Made by a program: the position numbers and the translations under genes. A stretch of DNA of 15,686 bases, from positions 1 through 15,686 of the forward strand of contig CAKPNP010000027.1 in assembly GCA_934169415.1 (NCBI GenBank). Reading direction: 5' to 3'. Below are positions 6,001 through 13,591 of this stretch, piece by piece; the first letter of the stretch is position 1, and each line of letters begins with the position of its first letter. This DNA comes from an uncultured Bacilli bacterium (GTDB lineage Bacteria > Bacillota_I > Bacilli_A > RF39 > UBA660). The notes beneath the pieces were generated by a model that saw only the letters and a list, made by a program, of their open reading frames with translations, was not told where the DNA came from and made no database searches.

Positions 6001-6665
6001 GCACTTTTAATAACCTTTTCATATCTTTTATTACTTTCTTTTTTTATTAATTTAGGACTTTCAATATCTATCACACCATTTTCTAAATATAATATAAAAT
6101 CATCATCATGAAAATTTATTTTAGATTTTAAAAGTGCTTTTTTTATTCTATAATCGTCATGTTTTATTTCTAAATCATCATTAAATAATAAAGAAGTCTT
6201 TATATAATTAAATAATATATCTTTAAACTTTTTCTGTTTTGTAGCAAACACTGATATTTCAGAATTAACTTTTAATTCTAAATTACTATTTTTATTACTT
6301 ATTACATTTATTCCAAGTAGATCTGTTATATAATTAACAATTAAATATGAAATATAATCTAGATTATTAAATGAATTTTTATTTAATTTAAGAATTACAT
6401 CATTAATAGAAATAATTTCTTTTAAAGATAAAACATTTTTATATGTACCATTCTGATAATACAAGCAAATATCAATATTCTTTTCTTTTATTTCTTCTAT
6501 TAATGGTTTTAAAATAGTACAAGAAACTATACTACCTTTATATATTAAATCATCAAGCAAGAAAAGTTCTATATACAAATTATTATCTTCATAAACTAAT
6601 ACATCTTGATTATTAACTAAAGCATAATATAACCTATTTATATCATAATACTTTTCATGGTCCAT
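5997..6665 (-). CDS. Uncharacterised 222-residue protein upstream of infC
   Basis: I do not recognise this protein. It is soluble-looking, with no signal peptide and no clear transmembrane helix. It is rich in Asn, Asp, Ile, Leu and Lys, with an acidic N-terminal half and a basic tail (KLIKKESNKRYEKVIKSA). A late segment, SKINFHDDDFILYLENG (about 185-201), looks like a beta hairpin. The ATG at 6665 has an AAGGTGAT site and a good TTGACT/TAGAAT promoter, so it is a real gene. It ends on the infC -35 box with no terminator in between, so some readthrough into infC is possible. The position resembles ytxC, which lies near thrS/infC in Bacillus, but the sequence does not clearly match that family. 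Confidence 0.8.
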   Translation of the reverse strand: MDHEKYYDINRLYYALVNNQDVLVYEDNNLYIELFLLDDLIYKGSIVSCTILKPLIEEIKEKNIDICLYYQNGTYKNVLSLKEIISINDVILKLNKNSFNNLDYISYLIVNYITDLLGINVISNKNSNLELKVNSEISVFATKQKKFKDILFNYIKTSLLFNDDLEIKHDDYRIKKALLKSKINFHDDDFILYLENGVIDIESPKLIKKESNKRYEKVIKSA

Positions 6666-6687
6666 AACATCACCTTCATGGACCTAT

Positions 6688-6716
6688 ATTCTATCACTTA
6701 TAATATTCAAAGTCAA
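6688..6716 (-). promoter_or_regulatory. Promoter of the 222-residue gene
   Basis: TTGACT (6711-6716), a 17-base spacer and TAGAAT (6688-6693). Predicted start is near 6681, a leader of about 16 nt. Confidence 0.7.
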
Positions 6717-6764
6717 TTTTATATACCAACTTTAGTATGTTTATTTCTAAAATTTTTTCTATTT

Positions 6765-6790
6765 AAAAACTACATTAAAGTGTAGTTTTT
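6765..6790 (-). terminator. Terminator of the DUF421 gene
   Basis: AAAAACTACA (6765-6774) pairs with TGTAGTTTTT (6781-6790), a ten-base stem with a six-base loop and T-runs on both sides. It overlaps the stop codon of the DUF421 gene and lies upstream of the 222-residue gene promoter. Confidence 0.8.
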
Positions 6791-7409
6791 ATTGTTTTTT
6801 TATTATATAAGTTTTATCTTTTGTATAAAATAAATAGAATACTTCACTTAATGATACATGATTATCTTTAAGTAATTTATCAATCCAAGATTTATCTTTT
6901 TTCATATTTTTAAGTGTACTATAATCAATAATTCCATCCAATATAACTGGCATAGGATAAATACTATCATCAGTAAAAATTGAAAGTTTTCCATTATTTT
7001 CAAGAATTGCATATTTAACATCCATTATATTCTTTACTTGTTGTTCTCTTAATTGTGATATTAAATCATCTAAACTATATCTTAATTTTTGCATTTGTTT
7101 AAAATCTACTTTACCATTATTTATTATTACTTTAGCTTTTCCATCAATAAAGTCTCTTATTTTAGAGTTTTTTAATGTTACATAACTTAAAGCAATTTGA
7201 ACTAAAACTAAAATAAATATAGGGACTATACTCATCCATATAGATCTATTCTCTTCTTCTATACTCATGGCCGCAATTTCTGCTATTAAAATAGACACAA
7301 TTAAATCTATTATACTTAATTTACCAACTTCCTTTTTTCCCATAATTCTATAACATAAAATAATATAAAAATATAAAACAATTGTTTTAAAAACTAAATT
7401 TAAATACAT
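6789..7409 (-). CDS. DUF421 (YetF/YcaP-like) membrane protein
   Basis: The 206-residue product has three hydrophobic segments in its first 80 residues, with the family signature RIMGKKEVGKLSIIDLIVSI and IAEIAAMSIEE between them. A cytoplasmic alpha/beta domain follows: GKAKVIINNGKVDFKQMQK, SLDDLISQLREQ, VKYAILENNGKLSIF and the late YPMPVILDG strand. Bacillus YetF-like proteins of this family are membrane proteins of poorly defined role, some linked to spore germination. The length is normal for the short branch. The ATG has an AGGTGAT site with a CATAAT -10 (7425-7430) about six bases before it. It diverges from a TIGR04086-type gene. Confidence 0.92.
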   Translation of the reverse strand: MYLNLVFKTIVLYFYIILCYRIMGKKEVGKLSIIDLIVSILIAEIAAMSIEEENRSIWMSIVPIFILVLVQIALSYVTLKNSKIRDFIDGKAKVIINNGKVDFKQMQKLRYSLDDLISQLREQQVKNIMDVKYAILENNGKLSIFTDDSIYPMPVILDGIIDYSTLKNMKKDKSWIDKLLKDNHVSLSEVFYLFYTKDKTYIIKKQ

Positions 7410-7424
7410 TATATCACCTATTTT

Positions 7425-7430
7425 ATTATG
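7425..7430 (-). promoter_or_regulatory. Likely -10 box of the DUF421 gene
   Basis: CATAAT on the minus strand, placed so that transcription would start on the AGGTGAT site (7413-7419), about 10 nt before the ATG. The -35 is poor. A perfect TATAAT further upstream (7446-7451) is an alternative giving a leader of about 30 nt. Confidence 0.4.
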
Positions 7431-7481
7431 TGTTTTGTTCTAAATATTATACAATTACATAACTTTAATTAGGTGATTAAT

Positions 7482-7841
7482 TTGATCTATTTAAAAAAAT
7501 TATCAAAAAGTATGATTACAAGTTTAATTATTTTAATTTTATTCACAATATTAGTATCTATATTAAATTATTTTAATATTATGTCTAACAGCGTTGCAAA
7601 TGTATTTAGTTACATTATTCCTTTTATATCACTTTTTGTAGGATCATTTATACTTGGTAAAAATACAAATAGCAAAGGATTTGTTGAAGGAATTAAATTT
7701 GGAAGCATTTTCGTATTATTATTTGTATTACTTAATATAATTTTAAAACTAGGATTTAATACGAATAGTATAATATTATATATAATAGTAATAATTTCTA
7801 GTATGGTTGGTAGTATACTTGGAATTAATAAAAGAAAATAA
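7482..7841 (+). CDS. TIGR04086/DUF3792-type small membrane protein, TTG start
   Basis: The 119-residue protein is almost entirely membrane-embedded, with four predicted hydrophobic helices. The family pattern is an N-terminal KSMITSLIILILF helix, a middle SLFVGSFILGK turn, NSKGFVEGIKFGS, and a last helix ending MVGSILGINKRK. The family (related to Bacillus YrzE) has no established function. I place the start at TTG 7482-7484 because AGGTGAT (7471-7477) lies four bases before it. The earlier in-frame GTG at 7473 is inside that Shine-Dalgarno site. It is followed after 43 bases by another membrane gene. Confidence 0.85.
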   Translation: MIYLKKLSKSMITSLIILILFTILVSILNYFNIMSNSVANVFSYIIPFISLFVGSFILGKNTNSKGFVEGIKFGSIFVLLFVLLNIILKLGFNTNSIILYIIVIISSMVGSILGINKRK

Positions 7842-7861
7842 ATATAATTAATAAAAATAAT

Positions 7862-7867
7862 CATAAT
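7862..7867 (+). promoter_or_regulatory. Possible -10 box of the UPF0316 gene
   Basis: CATAAT ending six bases before GGTGA (7874-7878), the same spacing as at several other genes here. Weak on its own, and no convincing -35 box; cotranscription from the upstream gene is the alternative. Confidence 0.3.
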
Positions 7868-7884
7868 ATAAGTGGTGAAATATT

Positions 7885-8346
7885 ATGATTTATTTTTTTA
7901 TATTTAGTGCGAAACTATTAGAAAATGCAATATCAACATTAAGACTTATTGTTGTATCAAGTGGCAAAAAAATATTTGGTGCCATACTTAATTTAATAGT
8001 ATCTATCATATGGATTTTTTCTACTAGCTTAGCAATTATAAATATTAAAGATATATTAAACATAATAGCATTTGCACTTGGAAGTTTTATAGGTAGTTAT
8101 ATAGGAAGTATAATAGAGGAAAAAATTGCAATAGGAAGTAATATGCTTTTTATAGTAACAAAAAAAGAAATAACTATTAAAGAAAAATTAGACGAATTAA
8201 AATATACATCGTTTATTATAAATGATGACATAATCTTAATTATGGTGGATAGAAAAAAAAGAAAAAATTTATTAAATATAATAAGAAAAATAGATCCTGA
8301 TTCTACTATAATATCAGATAAAGCTAAACAATTAATTTTTAAATAA
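7885..8346 (+). CDS. UPF0316/DUF2179-type membrane protein
   Basis: The 153-residue product has three hydrophobic helices (about 1-20, 30-52, 56-72). The signature STLRLIVVSSGKK and then FALGSFIGSYIGSIIEEKIAIG is the hallmark of UPF0316 (DUF5698 plus DUF2179) proteins. The C-terminal part, a ferredoxin-like DUF2179 domain, continues with IKEKLDELKYTSFIIND and LLNIIRKIDPDSTIISDKA. Function is unknown; DUF2179 resembles small ligand-binding cytosolic domains. The ATG has a GGTGA site six bases upstream. The 3' end overlaps the convergent phosphodiesterase gene by 15 bases. Confidence 0.9.
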   Translation: MIYFFIFSAKLLENAISTLRLIVVSSGKKIFGAILNLIVSIIWIFSTSLAIINIKDILNIIAFALGSFIGSYIGSIIEEKIAIGSNMLFIVTKKEITIKEKLDELKYTSFIINDDIILIMVDRKKRKNLLNIIRKIDPDSTIISDKAKQLIFK

Positions 8347-8970
8347 ATAAGGCTTATCAGTTATTATATTAAATTTATCTATATTTTCCTTATATTCATT
8401 TATAGTAAAAAGAAATGTTTCCTTTTTACTTATTATATCTTTATGTTTATATGTTATTATATTAAAATTAAAATGATTATATAATTTATCAGTATTAATT
8501 AAATTACCAATTAGTAATCCACAATTTTTATAAATTGAATAAAAGTATTTCAATAGTTCATAATTAAAACTACAAATATAGATATTTAATTTATATTTTT
8601 TTATTATATTATATACAATATCAACAAATTCTTTATAATTACTTCCTTCAAACTTTAATTCTATTAATATTATTTTATTTGTATGAATATTTTTTAACAA
8701 TTCATCAAGTAAGCAAATTTTACTAGGATACTCTAGTGTTCCAAAATTATATTTTAATAATTTTTTATAAGTCATGTTTTTTACGATTCCAGTACCATTA
8801 CTTACAAAATCAATTATTGGATCATGTATTATAACTATTTTTTTATCTTTAGTTATTCTCACGTCAAATTCTATACCACTTATAAAATCACATGATAAAG
8901 CATTAAGTAAGGCTTCTTTAGTGTTTTTTTTATATTTACCTAAAGATCCTCTATGAGATATTATTTTCAT
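8332..8970 (-). CDS. Glycerophosphodiester phosphodiesterase (GDPD) family protein
   Basis: GDPD enzymes split glycerophosphodiesters from phospholipid turnover into glycerol-3-phosphate and an alcohol, using a metal ion in a TIM barrel. The 212-residue protein keeps the N-terminal catalytic elements: HRG (His6-Arg7), an NT-K-EA helix, IEFDVRITKDKKIVIIHDP with the metal-binding Glu/Asp and second His, then SNGTG and MTYKKLLKYNFG. A later IELKFEG strand supplies the third acidic ligand. It is somewhat shorter than the usual 240-250. No signal peptide, so it is cytosolic. The ATG fits the family start, but no Shine-Dalgarno precedes it and the -10 box ends five bases before it. It overlaps the UPF0316 gene tail to tail, with no terminator visible between them. 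Confidence 0.93.
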   Translation of the reverse strand: MKIISHRGSLGKYKKNTKEALLNALSCDFISGIEFDVRITKDKKIVIIHDPIIDFVSNGTGIVKNMTYKKLLKYNFGTLEYPSKICLLDELLKNIHTNKIILIELKFEGSNYKEFVDIVYNIIKKYKLNIYICSFNYELLKYFYSIYKNCGLLIGNLINTDKLYNHFNFNIITYKHKDIISKKETFLFTINEYKENIDKFNIITDKPYLFKN

Positions 8971-8975
8971 ATTAA

Positions 8976-9005
8976 ATTATACTAAAAAAAGACATAAAAT
9001 ATGAA
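8976..9005 (-). promoter_or_regulatory. Promoter of the GDPD gene, predicting a leaderless transcript
   Basis: TTCATA (9000-9005), an 18-base spacer and TATAAT (8976-8981). The predicted start falls at 8969-8970, the ATG itself. There is no Shine-Dalgarno site. Confidence 0.55.
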
Positions 9006-9026
9006 TTTATAATCTTTCTACAACAT

Positions 9027-11168
9027 TTATATTTTATTAGGATTAAAATCAATAGTAACAGATACTTTGCTATTTCTGTATTTATCACTTATAAACTTCA
9101 GATAATCATATACCTTTTTAGTATTTTTATACTTTATTATTATTTGATAATTATAAATATTATTGATTTTTGGCATACTTGCAAGTGCAGGGCCTAAAAT
9201 TGTATCTTTAATATTTTGTTTTAAATATGTATATATTTTATCTGCCTCTTCATTACATAACTCTAAATTTGAACTTTTGATTTTAATTAAACATAAATTA
9301 AAATATGGTGGATAATTTAAAGTTTTTCTTATACTCATTTCTTTATTATAAAAACCAATATAGTCATTATTTTTAGAATATTTCAAACTATAGTGATCTA
9401 TATTAAAAGCTTGTATTATAACTTCACCCTTGATAGAACCTCTTCCAGCCCTTCCTGATACTTGATTTATTAATTGAAAAGTTCTTTCAGCACTTCTAAA
9501 ATCAGGTATCATTAAAGTAGCATCTGCATTAATAACACCAACTAAGCTAACACTTGGAAAATCTAAGCCTTTTGCTATCATTTGTGTCCCTATTAGAATA
9601 TCATATTTTTTATTTTCAAAATCTGTTATTATTTTTTCATGAGCATTCTTATTTTTAGTAGTATCTACATCCATTCTAACAATTCTTGCATTTTTAAATT
9701 CATGGCATAATTCAAGTTCTAATTTTTCAGTCCCCATTCCCCTTTCATTAATACTATTAGAGCTACAAACAGGACATCTAGTTAATTTATCCTTTTCATA
9801 ATCACAATAATGACAATGCATCTTAGAAGTTTTTAAATGATATGTAAGTGGTATATCACAATTTGGACATTTATCTACATATCCACAGTTATTACATGTA
9901 GATATAGTTGTATATCCTCTTCTATTTAAGAGTATAATTATTTGTTCATTTTTATTTAATCTATCATTAATCTTTTCTTTTAATAAAGATGAAAAAATAG
10001 GATTTTTTAATTTCATTTCTTCTTTCATGTCAACTAAAGTAATACTAGGCAAATTATTGTTTACACGATTTTTCATTTCTAATAATTCATATATACCATT
10101 TTTTGCTCTTGTATAGCTTTCTAAAGATGGCGTTGCACTACCTAATATTAAAGGACAATTATGATATTTAGCTCTTGTTATAGCAACATCTATAGCACTA
10201 TACATAGGATTTACATCTTGTTTATAAGTAGTAGAATGTTCTTCATCTATAATTATTAATCCTAAATTTTTAAATGGAGCAAATATAGCAGATCTAGCGC
10301 CTATTACAATTGAAACTTCATCATTTAGAATTTTTCTAAATTCATCATATTTTTCACCATTAGATAATCCACTATGTAATATTGCAACCTTGCTTCCAAA
10401 TCTCTTTCTAAAATTAGATACAATTTGTGGAGTTAAACTTATCTCTGGAACAAGTAAAATAACTTTTTTATTTTCATCAATTACTTTTTTTATAATCCTT
10501 ATATATACTTCCGTTTTACCGCTTCCAGTTACACCATGCAGTAAATATGGCATAAATTTATCTAAAGATACTTTATTTATTACGTTTTCTTGATCCCTAG
10601 TTAATACTTTATTACTATTAATAATTTCTGTATTATCATTTATTCTATATACTTCCTTACTGTATTTTTCAATAATATTTTTTTTAATTAATTTAGATAC
10701 CGTATATGCGGATATTAAATTGGCATCACTTAATTTCAAATCTTCATTACTAATTAAATTCATTATTTTTTCTTCATTTTCATTAATAGGAGTATAGTCA
10801 TTAATTTTTCTTAAATAAGTTATATATTTTTTATTTATGTTAAAGTTATTTTTAGCTTTCATACTAGTAGGTAACATAGTTTGATAGCAACAAGTAAGTG
10901 TTGTTAAAGTTTTTTTTGATAAATACTCTCCTAATTTTAACATTTCTTCATTTAAGATAGGTACTTCATCCACTACTTCAATAATATCTTTTAATTCATA
11001 ATCTATATCATCATTATTAAATGATACTATAAAACCTTCTAAAGTCATTTTACCAAATGGCACTTTACACCTTACCCCAATTTTTACTTTAGATTTTAAA
11101 GTATCAGGAACATTATAAGAAAATGTTTTATCTAATGATTTTATTTCTACTAAAACGTTAACTACCAT
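9027..11168 (-). CDS. priA: Primosomal protein N' (PriA replication-restart helicase)
   Basis: PriA reloads the replisome at stalled forks. The 713-residue protein has the N-terminal 3'-DNA-end-binding domain (VEIKSLDKTFSYNVPD, then RCKVPFGKMTLEGFIV), a winged-helix region, helicase motif I GVTGSGKTEVY near 215, motif Ia LLVPEISLTPQ, motif II IIIDEEH, motif III LGSATPSLES, and a zinc-binding insert with four CxxC pairs (CNNC, CPNC, CHYC, CPVC). Motifs GTQMIAKGLDFPSVSLVG and QVSGRAGRG close helicase lobe 2. The length is near the family norm of 730-800. The ATG has an AGGTGAT site and a consensus promoter. It is a single gene, with no obvious terminator before the GDPD promoter. Confidence 0.98.
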   Translation of the reverse strand: MVVNVLVEIKSLDKTFSYNVPDTLKSKVKIGVRCKVPFGKMTLEGFIVSFNNDDIDYELKDIIEVVDEVPILNEEMLKLGEYLSKKTLTTLTCCYQTMLPTSMKAKNNFNINKKYITYLRKINDYTPINENEEKIMNLISNEDLKLSDANLISAYTVSKLIKKNIIEKYSKEVYRINDNTEIINSNKVLTRDQENVINKVSLDKFMPYLLHGVTGSGKTEVYIRIIKKVIDENKKVILLVPEISLTPQIVSNFRKRFGSKVAILHSGLSNGEKYDEFRKILNDEVSIVIGARSAIFAPFKNLGLIIIDEEHSTTYKQDVNPMYSAIDVAITRAKYHNCPLILGSATPSLESYTRAKNGIYELLEMKNRVNNNLPSITLVDMKEEMKLKNPIFSSLLKEKINDRLNKNEQIIILLNRRGYTTISTCNNCGYVDKCPNCDIPLTYHLKTSKMHCHYCDYEKDKLTRCPVCSSNSINERGMGTEKLELELCHEFKNARIVRMDVDTTKNKNAHEKIITDFENKKYDILIGTQMIAKGLDFPSVSLVGVINADATLMIPDFRSAERTFQLINQVSGRAGRGSIKGEVIIQAFNIDHYSLKYSKNNDYIGFYNKEMSIRKTLNYPPYFNLCLIKIKSSNLELCNEEADKIYTYLKQNIKDTILGPALASMPKINNIYNYQIIIKYKNTKKVYDYLKFISDKYRNSKVSVTIDFNPNKI

Positions 11169-11184
11169 GCTATCACCTAAAAGA

Positions 11185-11213
11185 ATAATACACTACAAAC
11201 ATTTATTTGTCAA
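11185..11213 (-). promoter_or_regulatory. Promoter of priA
   Basis: Perfect TTGACA (11208-11213), a 17-base spacer and TATTAT (11185-11190). Predicted start at 11178 is the A of AGGTGAT (11172-11178), so the leader would be about 11 nt. Confidence 0.8.
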
Positions 11214-11228
11214 TAAAGTTTATATCAA

Positions 11229-11259
11229 AAAAATACTCCATTATTAACAGAGTATTTTT
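11229..11259 (-). terminator. Terminator of the transglutaminase-like gene
   Basis: AAAAATACTC (11229-11238) pairs with GAGTATTTTT (11250-11259), a ten-base stem and an 11-base loop, with a T-run on the minus strand. It lies four bases past the stop and just upstream of the priA promoter. Confidence 0.8.
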
Positions 11260-11263
11260 ACAA

Positions 11264-12370
11264 TTATTTCATCCTATAATTGTTTTCATAATTTTCAATA
11301 TTTTCTAATGCTTCATTTTGAGCTTTTACTCCATATTTTTCTTTTAAATATTCATAATCTCCACTTGTTATATAGCTTTTTAATAATTTAGAATACCCTT
11401 CTCCATTATCAAATAAAAAATTTGAAAATGGAGTTGAATACATTCCTTCTTTAGCAAAATCAGAAAACATTTCTATTTTACCGTTTTTTACCATTCCAAT
11501 TGATGGATTAGTTGGATCTACTATAATAATTGCATTATCAAGATTCAAACATACTACAGCATGATTGCCAGTATACTTGGTAGTATCAAAATTATTCTTT
11601 TTTTCATCATTCGAAGTACTTTCATCTGAAACAGTTTCATTAGACTGAATTATATTTCTTTCAATATTATTTAATTCAGCTTTAGATATATATGTTGATA
11701 TAACACAAGCCTTGTATTTATCATTTATAGCATTTAATCTATGTGCATAATCGTCAGCAAAATTTCTACATATTCCGTAACCATCAATATAATTTGATAA
11801 TCTAAATACTCCTATATCATCATAAGAAGTAGGATCTTTATATCCATCAATATCATTCCACATATCTTCCATAACTTTAACTAATACTTCTAAGTCAGAT
11901 AAGCCTAAACTATTTATGTAGTCTGCATAACTACTTATAGTTTTATCATAATTTTCTAATTCATCAGCATATTTAATTTCATTATTTCTAACAGTAGTTT
12001 TTACCTCACCACTTATTATAGAAATAGCAACAGCATTAATAATGGCTAGTCTATAAATAGTTTTTCTAATTAACTTAAAATTTTTCTTACAATCATCAAA
12101 AAATATAGAACTTACAAATTTAGGTTTTACCCCAAGTTCAGATATAATATCATTATTTCTAAACTTTTTTAAATAATTGTTATACTCATATTCACCATAT
12201 TTCTCATATATTTCAAAATATCTTTTTTCATCAGCTAGTTTTTTTATATCTTCTTTTTTAAACTTAACAGATGTATTTTTTAAAAATGCTTCACTTCCAT
12301 ATAATTTATATATTTCATTATATCTTTTAGATTTTTTTAGATTTTTTATTTGTAATTTAATATCATCCAT
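11264..12370 (-). CDS. Membrane-anchored transglutaminase-like protein with an N-terminal two-copy motif
   Basis: The 368-residue protein has one clear hydrophobic helix (about 104-120). The part after it looks like a transglutaminase-like cysteine-protease fold: GYGICRNFADDYAHRLNAI with Cys201, then GNHAVVCLNLDNAIIIVDPT with His270 and Asp285, in the order of the Cys-His-Asp triad. A low-complexity Ser/Asn/Asp/Glu loop (about 243-263) separates Cys from His. The 100-residue N-terminal part carries KRYNEIYKLYG (15-25) and KRYFEIYEKYG (49-59), a repeat with a 34-residue period. There is no signal peptide, so the helix could anchor the protein with the triad outside, though topology is not decided. 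Substrate is unknown; peptide cleavage or cross-linking is an inference from the fold. It has its own promoter and AGGTGAT site. Confidence 0.75.
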   Translation of the reverse strand: MDDIKLQIKNLKKSKRYNEIYKLYGSEAFLKNTSVKFKKEDIKKLADEKRYFEIYEKYGEYEYNNYLKKFRNNDIISELGVKPKFVSSIFFDDCKKNFKLIRKTIYRLAIINAVAISIISGEVKTTVRNNEIKYADELENYDKTISSYADYINSLGLSDLEVLVKVMEDMWNDIDGYKDPTSYDDIGVFRLSNYIDGYGICRNFADDYAHRLNAINDKYKACVISTYISKAELNNIERNIIQSNETVSDESTSNDEKKNNFDTTKYTGNHAVVCLNLDNAIIIVDPTNPSIGMVKNGKIEMFSDFAKEGMYSTPFSNFLFDNGEGYSKLLKSYITSGDYEYLKEKYGVKAQNEALENIENYENNYRMK

Positions 12371-12387
12371 ATAATCACCTTAATTTA

Positions 12388-12415
12388 ATTATACTAAAAT
12401 ATGGTTTAAATTCAA
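12388..12415 (-). promoter_or_regulatory. Promoter of the transglutaminase-like gene
   Basis: TTGAAT (12410-12415), a 16-base spacer and TATAAT (12388-12393). Predicted start near 12381 abuts AGGTGAT (12374-12380), a leader of about 11 nt. Confidence 0.6.
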
Positions 12416-12431
12416 TACTAATTACATTTAT

Positions 12432-13106
12432 TTACATCATCCCTTTTTCTAAAAAGCTAAAATATGAAGTTTTCCCTACAATTATATGATCTAAAACCTT
12501 TATTCCAAGTAACTGTCCGCTTTTTACTAATTGTTTAGTTAAGACTTCATCATTTGAAGATGGAATTACACTTCCACTTGGATGATTATGCACGCAAATT
12601 AAGCTAGTTGCTGATAATAAGTACGCTTCTTTAAAAACTTCCCTTGGATGAACTAAACTTTGATTTATTGTACCTTTAAATAACATTTTATCTTTTATTA
12701 TATTATTTTTAGTATCTAAATATATACAATAAAAGTATTCCTGTTTTTCATCTTTTAAAATATTCTTATAATAATTAAAAACACTTTCAGCATTTGTTAT
12801 TTTAATTTTATTTATATTAGTTTCGCTAGATAATCTTTTACCAAGTTCTATTGAAGCTAATAATTCACAGGCTTTAACTTTACCAATTCCTTTTATTTTA
12901 AGTAACTGTTCTAAAGTAATGTTTCTTAAATCTTGTATACTGCCAAGTGTAGATAATACTAAATTTGATAAATATTTTACAGAATAATCCTTTGTACCGG
13001 TTTTTAAAATAATAGATAATAGTTCTTCATTATTTAAACTTTTAACTCCATTATTTATAAGTCTTTCTCTTGGTCTTTCCTCTTCTGGTATATCTTTTAT
13101 TTTAAT
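12432..13106 (-). CDS. radC: RadC family (JAB1/MPN domain) DNA repair-associated protein, probable ATT start
   Basis: The frame is complete and encodes 224 residues, the usual RadC length. It opens IKIKDIPEEERPRERL, the standard RadC N-terminus. The helix-hairpin-helix follows (LLKIKGIGKVKACELLASIEL), then the MPN metalloprotease-like domain with VHNHPSG (173-178) and a following S-x-x-D. No ATG, GTG or TTG occurs in frame before residue 141, so gene finders would report only the last 84 residues. The best start is ATT at 13104-13106, nine bases after AGGAG (13116-13120), and it reproduces the family N-terminus exactly. ATA at 13098-13100 is a weaker alternative. The start lies four bases after the stop of the SPOR-like gene. 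RadC's biochemical role is unsettled despite its name. Confidence 0.92.
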   Translation of the reverse strand: MKIKDIPEEERPRERLINNGVKSLNNEELLSIILKTGTKDYSVKYLSNLVLSTLGSIQDLRNITLEQLLKIKGIGKVKACELLASIELGKRLSSETNINKIKITNAESVFNYYKNILKDEKQEYFYCIYLDTKNNIIKDKMLFKGTINQSLVHPREVFKEAYLLSATSLICVHNHPSGSVIPSSNDEVLTKQLVKSGQLLGIKVLDHIIVGKTSYFSFLEKGMM

Positions 13107-13110
13107 AACT

Positions 13111-13542
13111 TCACTCTCCTTTATATTTTTTTAATACATTCTTTACTATTTCTTTTATTGTATTTTTATCATTAGTTTCTTTTAGGATTAAATCATATTT
13201 TTCTATATATTTAATTAATTCTGAATCAGTTATTACATTATTTTTAACAATAGTTTCAAAATCATATATTTGTTGTATTTTATTAGTATTTTCAATATCA
13301 AAAGTAATTCCAACATACACATAATATAAGTTATCTACATTTGTATATATATATTCCGATAAATTAGAAGTATTTTCCTTCATACTATCAAGTGAAGAAT
13401 ATACACCTTGTTGTATTAAATACACAGTTTTTTTATCATTAAAAACTGATATAATTGATGAATCATATTCCTTTATTATATAATTAGATAATAAAAAACC
13501 GACTAATAAAGATATAAAAATAGTTAATATATATTTTTTCAT
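13111..13542 (-). CDS. Membrane-anchored SPOR-like protein
   Basis: The 143-residue protein has an N-terminal signal-anchor helix (about residues 4-25) with a short positive start. An extracytoplasmic domain follows, whose pattern VYLIQQGVYSSLDSMKENT and LYYVYVGI resembles the beta-alpha-beta SPOR fold that binds denuded peptidoglycan at septa. The match is by shape and a few positions, so the family is tentative. A charged C-terminal helix (KNTIKEIVKNVLKKYKGE) ends the protein. It sits between proS and radC on the same strand. Its last codons carry the radC Shine-Dalgarno, so radC is probably coupled to it. The ATG has a GGTGAT site. Confidence 0.65.
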   Translation of the reverse strand: MKKYILTIFISLLVGFLLSNYIIKEYDSSIISVFNDKKTVYLIQQGVYSSLDSMKENTSNLSEYIYTNVDNLYYVYVGITFDIENTNKIQQIYDFETIVKNNVITDSELIKYIEKYDLILKETNDKNTIKEIVKNVLKKYKGE

Positions 13543-13557
13543 ATTATCACCATTTTT

Positions 13558-13563
13558 ATAATA
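13558..13563 (-). promoter_or_regulatory. Likely -10 box of the SPOR-like/radC operon
   Basis: TATTAT on the minus strand. Predicted start near 13551 is the first base of GGTGAT (13546-13551), a leader of about 10 nt. No good -35 at normal spacing is seen. Confidence 0.4.
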
Positions 13564-13591
13564 CTATATTAATCAGTAAATATTTGTCGAA

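Noticed and set aside
7473..7481. GTG 7473 as start of the TIGR04086-type gene
   Set aside because: The GTG is part of the AGGTGAT Shine-Dalgarno; TTG 7482 is correctly spaced.
12687..13110. radC as a pseudogene or frameshifted gene
   Set aside because: Translating the minus strand base by base from 13106 to 12432 gives one unbroken RadC of normal length; only a standard start codon is missing.
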